64,000 bases of DNA from Nocardioides sp. T2.26MG-1 (lineage in GTDB: Bacteria; Actinomycetota; Actinomycetes; Propionibacteriales; Nocardioidaceae), in contig NZ_CATNLZ010000001.1 of the NCBI RefSeq assembly GCF_950101795.1, positions 865,132 through 929,131 on the forward strand, given 5' to 3'. Each line of letters starts with the position of its first letter. Position 1 is the stretch's first letter. The notes beneath the pieces are model-generated. The model was not told the DNA's origin. It made no database searches and was given only the letters and a program-made list of their open reading frames with translations. The translations under genes were made by a program, and so were the position numbers. Below, one piece after another: positions 26,961-36,594 of the stretch.

Positions 26961-28852
26961 CCGCGGACCGTCACCTCGGCGACCGCGCCCCGGTAGCCGC
27001 CGGGGATGACGGGGAGGGAGGTGAGCCAGACGGTGAGGTAGCGCCCCGACGGGCTGCCGTCGATCGTCTGCCGGCTGCGAGCGGCGTCGGCGGTGCCGGT
27101 CGCGACCGGCGTCAGGTCGGCGACGGCCTCGGGCGCCTGGTCGGTGAGGTAGAGGGAGTAGCGGGTGGGGGCACCGACGAACGTCAGGTCGACCGAGGCG
27201 ACCGAGTGGTCCGCGCCGAGGTCGAGGACCAGGCCGACGCCGTCCTTCAGGCCGCCGGGGCCGAAGTTCTGCAGGTAGGTCATGGTCCGCCAGGACGTTG
27301 CCGGATCGCCGTCGACGGCCAGCCCGGCCAGCTGCGGGTTCTCCTCGGGCGGGTTGCCCTGCGGGTCCAGGTCGGTGGCGGTGATGCCGGTGAGGGGCAC
27401 CGGGGCGCTGCTGGTGGCCGGAGCCGTGGGGCGGGAGTCGTTGCTGTCGTCGGGTACGGCGCCGAGCGGTGTGCGGCCGCGGCCCAGGTTGAAGGCCACG
27501 ACGATCGCGACCAGCAGCACCAGGCAGCTCGCGATCACCGCGGCGAGCCGCAGCCAGTTGCGTCCCGGCATGGTCTCGTCGGGCTCGTCGGGCTGCGCGA
27601 CGACCGCCCCGGTGCCGGTCGACGGGCCGTCGTCCCACGGCCAGAACGACCCTCGGGAACCCGTGCCGGTGTGGTGGTGGCCCGGCCCCGAGGCGTTCCG
27701 CGGTCGCCGCGCCGGTCCGTCGGCGGGCTCGGGGGCGAACAGCGGTCGCTCCGGGGGCTCCTCGAACGGTGGCGGCGGCGGGGCCGGCTCGGCGCGGGCG
27801 GCGATCCAGGACACGTCGTCGGTGAGGTCGTCGAAGATCGGCAGCCCGGCCTCGGTCGGCAGCTCGGTGGAGAGCGGCGGGTCGGGACCGCGGTCGGGCT
27901 CCGGCTCGGGCTCCGGGTCGAGATCGGGCTCCGGTTCGGGCACCCGGACGCGCTCGCGGACCGGCGGGTCGGTGATCGCGGGCAGTGAGATGGTCTCGGT
28001 GTCGCGGTGCCCGGCCGCGGCCTCGGCCTCGGCCAGGCCGGTGGGGTCGCCGACGAACTCGGCGAGGTACTCCCCGATGCCGCGGGCGGTCGCGAGGTCG
28101 TGGGTCTCCCGCAGGCGGGCGCCCCAGCCGCCGGCGTACGGGTTGACCACCTCGTCGCACAGGGCGTCGAGCGGGCGCGGGATGCCGGCGCGCAGCTGGC
28201 GGGGCCGGAGCACCCGGCCCTGCTCGACCGGGGCGCGCGGCACGTCGGAGGGGGAGACCCCGGGCCACTTGCCGGTCAGCGCGCTGTAGAGCAGCCCGCC
28301 GAGGTCGGTGACGTCGGTGGACACGCGACCCGGGGGCAGGCCGTGCATGGCGGCGTCGACGGCGAACCCGATCAGGCGGACGGCGCCGCCGTGGTCGACC
28401 AGGACGTTCTCGGGGACCAGGCGACCGTGGGCGACGCCGGCGGCGTGGCCCTCGGCGATCGAGCCGGCCACCTCGGAGACCAGCCAGGCGGCGCGCCGGG
28501 CGCCGAGCGGGCCCTCGTTGGCGAGCATGATGTCGAGGGAGTCGCCCGAGCCCCACTCGTTGACGACGTAGCAGAGCCCGTCGGCCTTGTCCGCGTCGAG
28601 CACCCGCAGGAGCCGGCGGTCGTGCACCATCGCCGAGCGTCGGGCGGCCTCGAGCAGCGGGGCGGCGCGCTCGTCGTCCTCGGCGATCACGTGCAGCGCG
28701 ACGTGGCGCTCGAGGACCCGGTCGTGGGCACGCCAGAACCGGCCGCCCCCGCTCTCGGCGAGCAGGTCGACCAGACGGTAACGGTCGGCGAGCACGTCGC
28801 CGGGCCGGATCGAGCTCGGCACTGCGCTCCCCTCGTCGCGTTCGGCTTCCAC
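26957..28852 (-). CDS. Membrane pseudokinase with C-terminal discoidin-like domain
   Basis: This 631-residue protein has a Ser/Thr-kinase-like domain (about 18-270), an acidic Pro/Glu-rich linker, one membrane segment (about 435-458, LRLAAVIASCLVLLVAIVVAFNLG) and a beta-rich external domain resembling F5/8-type C modules (about 500-631). Catalytic residues are missing: the VAIK lysine position reads VALH, HRDxKPxN reads HGRLVPEN and DFG reads IGF. It corresponds to the pseudokinase half of M. tuberculosis MviN (Rv3910), which there is fused to MurJ and recruits FhaA. Here it is a separate gene just downstream of murJ. Confidence 0.9.
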   Translation of the reverse strand: MEAERDEGSAVPSSIRPGDVLADRYRLVDLLAESGGGRFWRAHDRVLERHVALHVIAEDDERAAPLLEAARRSAMVHDRRLLRVLDADKADGLCYVVNEWGSGDSLDIMLANEGPLGARRAAWLVSEVAGSIAEGHAAGVAHGRLVPENVLVDHGGAVRLIGFAVDAAMHGLPPGRVSTDVTDLGGLLYSALTGKWPGVSPSDVPRAPVEQGRVLRPRQLRAGIPRPLDALCDEVVNPYAGGWGARLRETHDLATARGIGEYLAEFVGDPTGLAEAEAAAGHRDTETISLPAITDPPVRERVRVPEPEPDLDPEPEPEPDRGPDPPLSTELPTEAGLPIFDDLTDDVSWIAARAEPAPPPPPFEEPPERPLFAPEPADGPARRPRNASGPGHHHTGTGSRGSFWPWDDGPSTGTGAVVAQPDEPDETMPGRNWLRLAAVIASCLVLLVAIVVAFNLGRGRTPLGAVPDDSNDSRPTAPATSSAPVPLTGITATDLDPQGNPPEENPQLAGLAVDGDPATSWRTMTYLQNFGPGGLKDGVGLVLDLGADHSVASVDLTFVGAPTRYSLYLTDQAPEAVADLTPVATGTADAARSRQTIDGSPSGRYLTVWLTSLPVIPGGYRGAVAEVTVRG

Positions 28853-28892
28853 GGCCGGTGGCCCCGAGGGCCATCGTAGGGCGGATCGAACC

Positions 28893-30566
28893 TCAGCTGG
28901 GGACGCGGCTGCGGCGCACCCGGCCCAGGATCGTGTCGACGACCGTGGTGACCTCGCGCAGATGGAGCACTCGGGCGAGCGCGACGAACACGACCACGTC
29001 GACCGCCGTCACGCAGAACGCCCACACCGCGGCGATCGCCCAGTGCGGGTCGTCGGCGACCAGGTGCAGGAGGTACGCCGTGCCGGCCGCCGCGGCCGTC
29101 GAGAGCCCGGCGGCGATCGCGGTGCGGACCAGGAACCGGACCAGCCGGTCGGTGCGCAGGCCGCCGACCAGCCGGTGGAGGACGGCGTACGAGATCGCGG
29201 CGCCGACCAGGTACGACGCCGTGTAGGCGAGGACCAGGGCCGGCGAGGTGTGCTCGGCGTCGGTCGTGCGGACCAGCAGCAGGGCGGCCGCGATATTGGT
29301 GGCCCCGACCGCGCACTGGATCCAGAACACCGTGCGGGTCCGCTCCAGGGCGTAGAAGCCGCGCAGCATCAGGTAGTGGACGGTGAAGAAGGCCAGGCCG
29401 GCACCGAAGAGGCCGAGGGACGGCGCGTACAGCTCGTAGCTTGCGGCCGCGGCCCCGTGGCCCCACACGACGTTGGACAGGTCGGTCGCGATGACCGGGA
29501 GCAGGAGCGCGAACGGCAGCACGACGGCGAGCGCGCTGCGCAGCGTGTCGGTGAGCGAGCCCGCCAGTCCGCGCAGGTCGTTCTCGGCCGCGCGAGCGGA
29601 GAGCCGCGGCAGGATCGCGGTCGCCAGCGACACGGTCACCACGGAGTGCGGGACCATCATGATCAGGAACGTCGAGGAGTAGATCGAGTAGCCGGTGCCG
29701 TCCGCCGAGCTCGCCGTACCGCTCGAGGCGAGCCGGACCACCACGGTGTAGGCGACCTGGTTGACGATGACGAACAGCACCGTCCAGACCCCCAGCCGCA
29801 GGGTGTGCCCGAGACCGGTGCCACGGAAGTCGAACCGGGGCCGATAGGTGAAGCCGGCCTTGCGCAGGTAGGGCACCAGGATCACGAACTGCGCGGCGAT
29901 GCCGAGGGTCGAGCCGAGGCCCAGGACGAGCTCCTGGTCGGAGCTGAACGCGCCGAGCACGTCCTCCGCGGGCCCGAAGACCAGGAGGTAGACGGCGAGC
30001 ACGCCCACGGAGATGACGTTGTTGGCGATCGGTGCCCACATCATCGGGCCGAACCGTCCGCGGGCGTTGAGCACCTGGCCGACCAGCACGAACATGCCGT
30101 AGAAGAACACCTGCGGCAGGCAGTAGCGCGCGAAGTCCACCACCGAGTCCCGCTGCGCCGCCAGCGCGGGCTCGTTGAAGTCGGAGTCGAGGAACAGCCG
30201 CATCAGCCACGGCGCCGCGACCACGAGGAGCACGGTCACCGTGCCCAGGAAGAGGGCGGCGAGCGTGATCACCCGGTTGGTGTAGGCCTCGCCACCGTCG
30301 GGATCGTTGCGCATCGCGCGGACCAGCTGCGGCACGAGGACCGCGTTGAAGATCCCGCCGGCCAGCAGGATGTAGAGCATGTTCGGGATCGTGTTCGCGA
30401 TGTTGAACACGTCGGCGTGCAGCTGGGCGCCGAGCGCCGCGGCCAGGAGCGTCGAGCGGACGAAGCCACTCATCCGCGACACCACGGTGCCGGCGGCCAT
30501 CACGGCACTGTTGGCGAGGACGCGGTCCTGCTCGGACGCCCGCTCCGCGCCCTGGGCGTCGCTCAT
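28893..30566 (-). CDS. murJ: Lipid II flippase MurJ
   Basis: A polytopic membrane protein (557 residues, about 14 hydrophobic segments) of the MOP superfamily. Typical features include AAGTVVSRMSGFVRSTLLAAALG near the N-terminus and ANTIPNMLYILLAGGIFNAVLVPQLVRA in the first repeat. It moves peptidoglycan precursor lipid II across the membrane. Unlike mycobacterial MviN it ends after the transport domain. ATG overlaps the DUF6049 stop by 4 bp. Confidence 0.95.
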   Translation of the reverse strand: MSDAQGAERASEQDRVLANSAVMAAGTVVSRMSGFVRSTLLAAALGAQLHADVFNIANTIPNMLYILLAGGIFNAVLVPQLVRAMRNDPDGGEAYTNRVITLAALFLGTVTVLLVVAAPWLMRLFLDSDFNEPALAAQRDSVVDFARYCLPQVFFYGMFVLVGQVLNARGRFGPMMWAPIANNVISVGVLAVYLLVFGPAEDVLGAFSSDQELVLGLGSTLGIAAQFVILVPYLRKAGFTYRPRFDFRGTGLGHTLRLGVWTVLFVIVNQVAYTVVVRLASSGTASSADGTGYSIYSSTFLIMMVPHSVVTVSLATAILPRLSARAAENDLRGLAGSLTDTLRSALAVVLPFALLLPVIATDLSNVVWGHGAAAASYELYAPSLGLFGAGLAFFTVHYLMLRGFYALERTRTVFWIQCAVGATNIAAALLLVRTTDAEHTSPALVLAYTASYLVGAAISYAVLHRLVGGLRTDRLVRFLVRTAIAAGLSTAAAAGTAYLLHLVADDPHWAIAAVWAFCVTAVDVVVFVALARVLHLREVTTVVDTILGRVRRSRVPS

Positions 30567-32722
30567 GAGCGGGCCGCCGTCCGGATCCGGCGGACGAGCC
30601 GCATCAGGATCGCGCCGAACAGCAGCGCCACCCCGGTGCCCATGATCAGCCAGATCACGTTGCTCACCCGGTTGGCACGGATCGGGAGGTCGTCGGAGGA
30701 GCCGAGCGGCACGTCGTCGACGTCGGTGAGCTGCAGGGTCACGTTGCGGATGCCGACGCCCGACGAGGAGGCGTTGAGCAGCACGGTCGTCCGGCTGTCG
30801 GCGGCGATCTCGATCGTCTCGGTCGGCGCGACCACCTTCAGGGGCGGGTCGGCGACCGCGCGGACCTTCACGCTGACCGCCTGGTCGAGGGAGTTGCTCA
30901 CCGTCGCGGCGAAGCGGCCGCTGCCGCTGGAGAGGATCACCGCCTTCGGGGCGTCGATGCGGACCCCGCGCAGCCGGGTCTCGATCCACGCCCGCGACTG
31001 GTTGGCCGAGGCCTGCGTGCTCTGGGGCCGGCGCCGGCTGGAGTAGGAGGTGTCGGAGAGGGCCTCGTCGCGGACCTCGTCGGCGACCTGGTCGTTGCGG
31101 GTCAGCAGGTTCTGCAGGGTCTCGCCGGCCTGGACCAGGTCGCCCGCGGCGGTGAACGCGTCGGCGTCGAGCTCGAGCCGGCGCTGGCCGTCGGGGTAGT
31201 GGAGCCGGTCGGCCGGTACGTCGAGGCCGGGCCGGCGGGAGATCGCGTCCACGCTGGTGAGGTCGAGCCAGTCGACGTCGAGGCCGGCGAAGAACCCGCT
31301 GGTCGACTGGGAGGACCACGTGGTGGGCAGGGTCACCACCAGGGGCTTGCGTCCGGGGGTGAGCAGCCGGACCGCGGCCTCGCTCAGGATCCGCTGCCGA
31401 ACCGCGAGCGGGGTCATCCGCCCGGTGGGCCCGGGGCCGCCGGAGGCCGCGCCCGACGACGACACCACGAGGGTGCGGCCCTCGGTCCGGGCCACCGACG
31501 GCGCCTTCGCCCCGATCAGCCGGTCCGTCACCAGCACGGTGCTGCCGGGCTCGGCCAGCCGGATGCCGCCGGCGTCGATGAACCCGCTCGGGGACGAGAC
31601 GACGGGCGAGGTCGGCAGCCCCCACGGCTCGAGCCGGTCGCCGGCGCGCTTGCGGGCCGTCCGGTAGGCCGCCGGGTCGTACTTCGCCGCGGCGGCGACG
31701 TCCACGTCGCCGTACGGGAGCGAGAGGATCTCGTGTCCCTCGAGCCCGTCGTGCAGCGCCTCCAGCCAGTCGGAGCCGGCGGTCGCCGCCTCCTGGAGCT
31801 CCGGGCTCAGCTCCGTCTCTCCGTCGCCGCTGTCGCCGGCGTCCTCGGACGGCGAGGCGCTCGCGCCCGGTGAGGCGGACCCGCTCTCGCCGGGGTCGCC
31901 CTGACCGTCGCCCTCGTCGCCGGTCGTCGGGCCGAGGGAGCGCGGCGGGTTGCCGGCGACCAGCCGGCGGACCGCGTCGGGCACGGCGGGGTCGACCAGC
32001 CACGTGATCGGCGTGGAGCCGGCCGCCAGGCCGAGGTCGACCAGCGAGCGCAGCGGACCGCCGGAGCCGAGGGTGTAGGCCCAGCCGCCCACGTCGCCGA
32101 TGCTGCCGTCGGGTGCGTGCGTGACCTGGTGGCGGATCGGCACGACCAGGGCCGTCTGGACGGTCTTCTGGGCCTGGTTCTTCCGGGGCGGCTCCACGAG
32201 AGGGAGGAACGTGCGGGCCCGGCCGTCGGCGAAGTCGTCGGTGCCGGCGTCGGTCGTCCCGAGGGCGTGCACGCCGAACCAGTACACGCCCTCCGCGTCG
32301 ACCTGGAGCTCCGCGCGCGGGATCAGCAGCGAGTACGTCGCCGACGCACCCGGCGCGAGCTCGTCGACCTTGTTGTAGGTCCCCTCGGTGAGGATGCGGC
32401 CGCCCAGGAACGCGTCCTGGTCCGTCTCGGCCGCCTCGGCGAGCTCGGCGGACGTGGTCATCGGCTCCTCGGAGACGAACGCATAGATCCCGATGTCGGT
32501 CCAGGTCTCCACGTCACGGTTCGTGACGGTGCCGGTGACCCGGATCGGGCCGTTCTTCGGGATCGTCGACGGGGAGAGTGTGTCGATCGTCACCGCCAGC
32601 GGGGTCGCGGGCGCCCGCCGGGCCCGTGGCGCCTCGGCGTGGGCCGCGGTGGGCGACAGGACGAACGCCGCGACCGAGGCCACCGCCGCGAGGGCAGGCA
32701 GCAGCGACAGCGGGCGAAGCAC
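30563..32722 (-). CDS. DUF6049 family secreted/membrane-anchored protein
   Basis: A 719-residue protein with a signal peptide (MLRPLSLLPALAAVASVAAFVLSPTAAHAEA), a large extracellular region with predicted beta domains, a Ser/Asp/Glu-rich low-complexity insert (about 225-260), and a C-terminal membrane anchor (VSNVIWLIMGTGVALLFGAILMRLV) followed by a basic tail. It is the equivalent of Rv3909, always next to murJ in actinobacteria, and likely acts in envelope assembly; biochemical function is unknown. GTG at 32722 is 6 nt after TACAGT, so the message may be leaderless. Confidence 0.88.
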   Translation of the reverse strand: MLRPLSLLPALAAVASVAAFVLSPTAAHAEAPRARRAPATPLAVTIDTLSPSTIPKNGPIRVTGTVTNRDVETWTDIGIYAFVSEEPMTTSAELAEAAETDQDAFLGGRILTEGTYNKVDELAPGASATYSLLIPRAELQVDAEGVYWFGVHALGTTDAGTDDFADGRARTFLPLVEPPRKNQAQKTVQTALVVPIRHQVTHAPDGSIGDVGGWAYTLGSGGPLRSLVDLGLAAGSTPITWLVDPAVPDAVRRLVAGNPPRSLGPTTGDEGDGQGDPGESGSASPGASASPSEDAGDSGDGETELSPELQEAATAGSDWLEALHDGLEGHEILSLPYGDVDVAAAAKYDPAAYRTARKRAGDRLEPWGLPTSPVVSSPSGFIDAGGIRLAEPGSTVLVTDRLIGAKAPSVARTEGRTLVVSSSGAASGGPGPTGRMTPLAVRQRILSEAAVRLLTPGRKPLVVTLPTTWSSQSTSGFFAGLDVDWLDLTSVDAISRRPGLDVPADRLHYPDGQRRLELDADAFTAAGDLVQAGETLQNLLTRNDQVADEVRDEALSDTSYSSRRRPQSTQASANQSRAWIETRLRGVRIDAPKAVILSSGSGRFAATVSNSLDQAVSVKVRAVADPPLKVVAPTETIEIAADSRTTVLLNASSSGVGIRNVTLQLTDVDDVPLGSSDDLPIRANRVSNVIWLIMGTGVALLFGAILMRLVRRIRTAARS

Positions 32723-32728
32723 GCCACG

Positions 32729-32796
32729 ACTGTAGTGGTCCGACCTGTGCGTCTCCGGGCGGCCGGGCCGGGGACGGGCGCCACAGCCTCTAGACT
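32729..32796. promoter_or_regulatory. Divergent promoter pair, DUF6049 gene / CCA-adding enzyme gene
   Basis: Leftward, TACAGT (minus strand, 32729-32734) lies 6 nt before the DUF6049 GTG. Rightward, TAGACT (32791-32796) lies 8 nt before the GTG at 32805. Both fit the actinobacterial TANNNT -10 hexamer placed so that transcription starts at or next to the start codon. Neither gene has a convincing ribosome site. Confidence 0.5.
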
Positions 32797-32804
32797 CGAC
32801 TCCC

Positions 32805-34265
32805 GTGCCCGAAGCCCCGCCTCCGTCCCTCTCCATGGTCGACGCCCAGCGGGCGGTCACCGAGGAGCTGGACCGGATCGCGCCCGTGATCGACGCGCTC
32901 GGCGAGCGGTTCGCCGCGGCGGGTCACGAGCTGGCGCTCGTCGGCGGGCCGGTGCGCGACGCGATGCTCGGCCGCCAGCACAACGACCTCGACTTCGCGA
33001 CGTCCGCGCGGCCCGAGCAGACCGAGGCGCTGCTCAAGGGGTGGGCCGACGCGATCTGGGACATGGGCCGTGCGTTCGGCACCATCGGCTGCCGCAAGGA
33101 CGACTGGCAGGTCGAGATCACGACGTACCGCTCCGAGGCCTACGACCCGAGCTCGCGCAAGCCCGCCGTCGACTTCGGCGACACCCTGGCCGGCGACCTC
33201 GGGCGCCGCGACTTCACCGTCAACGCGATGGCCGTGCTGGTGCCGGGACGCGTCGTCGAGGACCCGTACGGCGGGGTCGTCGACCTGGCGCACCGGGTGC
33301 TGCGCACCCCCGGTCGGCCCGAGGACTCCTTCTCCGACGACCCGCTGCGGATGATGCGGGCGGCGCGGTTCGCCGCGCAGCTCGGCTTCGGCGTCGACCC
33401 CGCGGTCGTCGAGGCGATGACCGCGATGGCGTCGCGGATCGAGATCATCTCCGCCGAGCGGGTCCGCGACGAGCTGGTCAAGCTCGTGTGCGCGCCGTAC
33501 CCACGCCTCGGGTTGCGGCTGCTCGTCGACACGGGCCTGGCCGCGCTGGTGCTGCCCGAGCTGCCCGCGCTGGCGCTGGAGCGCGACGAGCACCACCGGC
33601 ACAAGGACGTCTACGAGCACACGCTCACGGTGCTGGAGCAGGCCATCGACCTCGAGCCGCGGCTGCCCGGTGGCGGGCCCGACTTCGTCGCCCGCTTCGC
33701 CGCGCTCATGCACGACGTCGGCAAGCCGCGCACCAGGCGGTTCGTCGACGACGGCACCGTGACCTTCCACCACCACGACGTCGTCGGCGCCAAGATGACC
33801 CGCAAGCGGATGAAGGCGCTGCGCTTCTCCAACGACGAGATCGAGGCGGTCAGCAAGCTCGTCGAGCTGCACCTGCGCTTCCACGGCTACGGGACCGGTG
33901 AGTGGACCGACTCCGCCGTACGCCGCTACGTCCGCGACGCCGGCGACCAGCTGGAGCGGCTGCACGTGGTGACCCGGGCGGACTGCACGACGCGCAACCA
34001 GCGCAAGGCGGACCGGCTGCGGCGCACGTACGACGACCTCGAGGCCCGGATCGCCCGGCTGCGGGAGCAGGAGGAGCTCGACTCGCTGCGCCCCGACCTG
34101 GACGGCAACCAGATCATGGAGATCCTCGGGGTCGGACCCGGTCGCCAGGTGGGCGCCGCCTACAAGCACCTCCTCGAGTTGCGCATGGACCGCGGCCCGA
34201 TGAGCGAGGACGAGGCCCGGGCCGCGCTGCTGGCCTGGGCCGCCGAGCAGGAGCAGCCGCCGTAG
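32805..34265 (+). CDS. cca: CCA tRNA nucleotidyltransferase
   Basis: Adds or repairs the 3' CCA of tRNAs. The 486-residue protein has the class II nucleotidyltransferase core (LALVGGPVRDAMLGRQHNDLDFATSARP), the RRDFTVNAMA and EDPxRMMRAARF-type motifs (SFSDDPLRMMRAARFAAQLGF), and an HD domain (HDVGKPRTR; HHHDVVGAKM). In mycobacteria it is called PcnA (Rv3907c) and is also next to the murJ cluster. The mutT4-like gene found between them in mycobacteria is missing. Needed here for tRNA-Ile, which lacks an encoded CCA. Confidence 0.95.
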   Translation: MPEAPPPSLSMVDAQRAVTEELDRIAPVIDALGERFAAAGHELALVGGPVRDAMLGRQHNDLDFATSARPEQTEALLKGWADAIWDMGRAFGTIGCRKDDWQVEITTYRSEAYDPSSRKPAVDFGDTLAGDLGRRDFTVNAMAVLVPGRVVEDPYGGVVDLAHRVLRTPGRPEDSFSDDPLRMMRAARFAAQLGFGVDPAVVEAMTAMASRIEIISAERVRDELVKLVCAPYPRLGLRLLVDTGLAALVLPELPALALERDEHHRHKDVYEHTLTVLEQAIDLEPRLPGGGPDFVARFAALMHDVGKPRTRRFVDDGTVTFHHHDVVGAKMTRKRMKALRFSNDEIEAVSKLVELHLRFHGYGTGEWTDSAVRRYVRDAGDQLERLHVVTRADCTTRNQRKADRLRRTYDDLEARIARLREQEELDSLRPDLDGNQIMEILGVGPGRQVGAAYKHLLELRMDRGPMSEDEARAALLAWAAEQEQPP

Positions 34266-34274
34266 GGTGCGGTC

Positions 34275-35855
34275 ATGACGGAGTCACCGATCGCTGAGCA
34301 GATCACCGGGGACGTGGCCGCGGGGTACCGGTTCGAGGGCCCGGCTCTCGAGCTCGGCGGGCTGATGCTCGACGCCGACCAGCTGGTCGACGTCCCGGTC
34401 CGGATCCCGCTCGCCATGCTCAACCGGCACGGCCTGGTCGCCGGCGCGACGGGCACCGGCAAGACCCGGACGCTCCAGCTGCTGGTCGAGCAGCTCAGCG
34501 CCCAGGGGGTGCCGGTCTTCGCAGCGGACATCAAGGGCGACCTGTCCGGCCTGGCGCAGCCGGGCGAGGCGAGCGACAAGCTCGCTGCTCGCGCTGCGAG
34601 CCTCGGGCAGCAGTGGACCGCGACCGGCTTCCCGGTGGAGTTCTACGCGATCGGCGGGGTCGGGTCCGGGCTGCCGCTGCGGGTGACGATGAGCGCGTTC
34701 GGCCCGACGCTGCTCAGCAAGGTGCTCGGCCTCAATGACACCCAGGAGTCCAGCCTCGGCCTGGTCTTCCACTACGCCGACCAGGCGGGCCTGCCGCTGC
34801 TCGACCTCGCCGACCTGCGCGCGGTGCTCACCCACCTGCTCAGCGACGAGGGCAAGGCCGAGCTCAAGGCGCTCGGCGGCCTCTCCTCGGCGACCGCCGG
34901 CGTCATCCTGCGCGAGCTCATCGGCCTCGAGGACCAGGGCGGCGACGTGTTCTTCGGGGAGCCGGAGTTCGAGTCCGCCGACCTGCTCCAGCTCGCCGCC
35001 GACGGCCGCGGCCTGGTCTCGCTGGTCGAGCTGCCGCAGCTGCAGGACCGGCCGGCGATCTTCTCGACGTTCCTGATGTGGCTGCTCGCCGACCTGTTCC
35101 ACGACCTGCCGGAGGTCGGCGACATCGACAAGCCCAAGCTCGTGTTCTTCTTCGACGAGGCGCACCTGCTGTTCGCCGACGCGTCGAAGGCGTTCCTCGA
35201 CCAGGTCGCCCAGACCGTGCGGCTGATCCGGTCCAAGGGCGTCGGGGTGTTCTTCGTGACCCAGAGCCCCACCGACGTGCCCGACCCGGTGCTCGCCCAG
35301 CTTGGCTCCCGGGTCCAGCACCAGCTGCGCGCCCACACCCCGAACGACGCGAAGGCGCTCAAGGCCACCGTGGCGACGTACCCCACGAGCGGGTACGCCG
35401 ACCTCGGCCAGGTCATCACGAGCCTCGGGATCGGCGAGGCCGTGGTGACCGTGATGAACGAGCGGGGCGCGCCGACTCCGGTGGCGTGGACCCGGCTGCG
35501 TGCCCCCGAGGCGCGGATGGACCCGTGCGATGCGGACGTGGTCACCGCGACGGTGGCGGCGAGCCCGCGCGCCGCGAAGTACCAGGCGAGCATCGACCGC
35601 GAGTCCGCCCGCGAGATCCTCGCCGACCGGCTCGAGCAGGGTGCGGCCAAGCAGGAGCAGGAGGCCGCGCCGCCTCCAGCTCCCGACGCGGGCCGGCACA
35701 TCCCGGTGCCGAAGCCGCCGAGGGGTGGCTCCAAGCAGGCGCCGAAGGACGACAGCATGGTCGAGCAGGTCGTGAAGTCGGCGGCGTTCAAGGACTTCAT
35801 GCGCACCGCGGCCCGCGAGATCGCGCGCGGGGTGTTCAAGACCGGGCGGCGCTGA
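34275..35855 (+). CDS. HerA-like helicase domain protein (DUF853)
   Basis: A 526-residue FtsK/HerA-type ATPase. Walker A GATGTGKT is at 57-64, Walker B is LVFFFDEAHLLF, and FFVTQSPTDVPDPVLAQLGSRVQHQLR is the sensor/arginine region of the DUF853 family. The C-terminus has a Pro/Lys linker and a basic helix. Family members are often annotated as helicase HerA-like; role and partner nuclease are not established. A TAGGGT hexamer (34263-34268), overlapping the cca stop, lies 6 nt before the ATG, consistent with a leaderless message. Confidence 0.88.
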   Translation: MTESPIAEQITGDVAAGYRFEGPALELGGLMLDADQLVDVPVRIPLAMLNRHGLVAGATGTGKTRTLQLLVEQLSAQGVPVFAADIKGDLSGLAQPGEASDKLAARAASLGQQWTATGFPVEFYAIGGVGSGLPLRVTMSAFGPTLLSKVLGLNDTQESSLGLVFHYADQAGLPLLDLADLRAVLTHLLSDEGKAELKALGGLSSATAGVILRELIGLEDQGGDVFFGEPEFESADLLQLAADGRGLVSLVELPQLQDRPAIFSTFLMWLLADLFHDLPEVGDIDKPKLVFFFDEAHLLFADASKAFLDQVAQTVRLIRSKGVGVFFVTQSPTDVPDPVLAQLGSRVQHQLRAHTPNDAKALKATVATYPTSGYADLGQVITSLGIGEAVVTVMNERGAPTPVAWTRLRAPEARMDPCDADVVTATVAASPRAAKYQASIDRESAREILADRLEQGAAKQEQEAAPPPAPDAGRHIPVPKPPRGGSKQAPKDDSMVEQVVKSAAFKDFMRTAAREIARGVFKTGRR

Positions 35856-35868
35856 CCGCGGCGACTCG

Positions 35869-36594
35869 TCAGGTCACGTCGCTGCGCTGGAGCGCGTATG
35901 CCCCGGCGACCCCGAACGCGACCGCCCAGCAGGCGAGCACCACGCCGGCCGTCACCGGCGCGAGGCCGTCCGTGCCCGGGATCCGGCCGAGCGCCCGGCC
36001 GGCCGCGAACGGCAGCCACTGGCCGACCTCGTCGGACAGCTGGGCCACCAGCCCCTCGACCAGGGCCATCCAGGCGAGGGCCGCGCCCACCGCGGTGGCG
36101 GGGTTGCGCACCAGGGCACCGATGCCGACTCCGATGGCCGCGAACGCGACGTTCCAGAGGACGCCGCCGGCCAGCGTCCGCCAGACGTCGCCGTCACCCC
36201 AGGGCACGCTGACGCCGTCGGCGGACAGCGCCACCGCGGTCGCGGCGTACGCCACGCTCGCCGCCACCAGCCCGCAGGCCAGCCCGAGCAGCGTGTAGAC
36301 GACCACCTTGGCGAGGAGGACCGGGCGGCGCCGGGGCGTGGCGAGCAGTGCGACGGTGATCGTGCGGTGCCGGTACTCGCTGGCGACCGCCGTGATACCG
36401 AGGACCAGCGGGAAGAGCGAGACCAGGCCGACGTGGGCGACCGCCTTCGCCGCCAGGCCCGGCTCGCTGGTGTCGGAGTTCATGATCAGGCCGACGACCC
36501 CGAGGACCAGCGCGGCCTGCGCCGCGAGCAGGATCCACCAGGGTGCGCGGACCGTCCGGAGCGCCAGCAGCTCGGCGCGCAGCAGCCTGGTCAT
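35869..36594 (-). CDS. ABC-2 type transporter permease
   Basis: A 241-residue membrane protein with about six hydrophobic segments and the ABC-2 pattern in which a basic SEYRHRTITVALLATPRRRPVLLAKV loop follows the second segment. It pairs with the ATPase encoded immediately upstream, with a 4-bp overlap (ATG at 36594). Such small two-gene exporters next to a two-component system often protect against peptide antibiotics, but the substrate is unknown. Confidence 0.88.
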   Translation of the reverse strand: MTRLLRAELLALRTVRAPWWILLAAQAALVLGVVGLIMNSDTSEPGLAAKAVAHVGLVSLFPLVLGITAVASEYRHRTITVALLATPRRRPVLLAKVVVYTLLGLACGLVAASVAYAATAVALSADGVSVPWGDGDVWRTLAGGVLWNVAFAAIGVGIGALVRNPATAVGAALAWMALVEGLVAQLSDEVGQWLPFAAGRALGRIPGTDGLAPVTAGVVLACWAVAFGVAGAYALQRSDVT

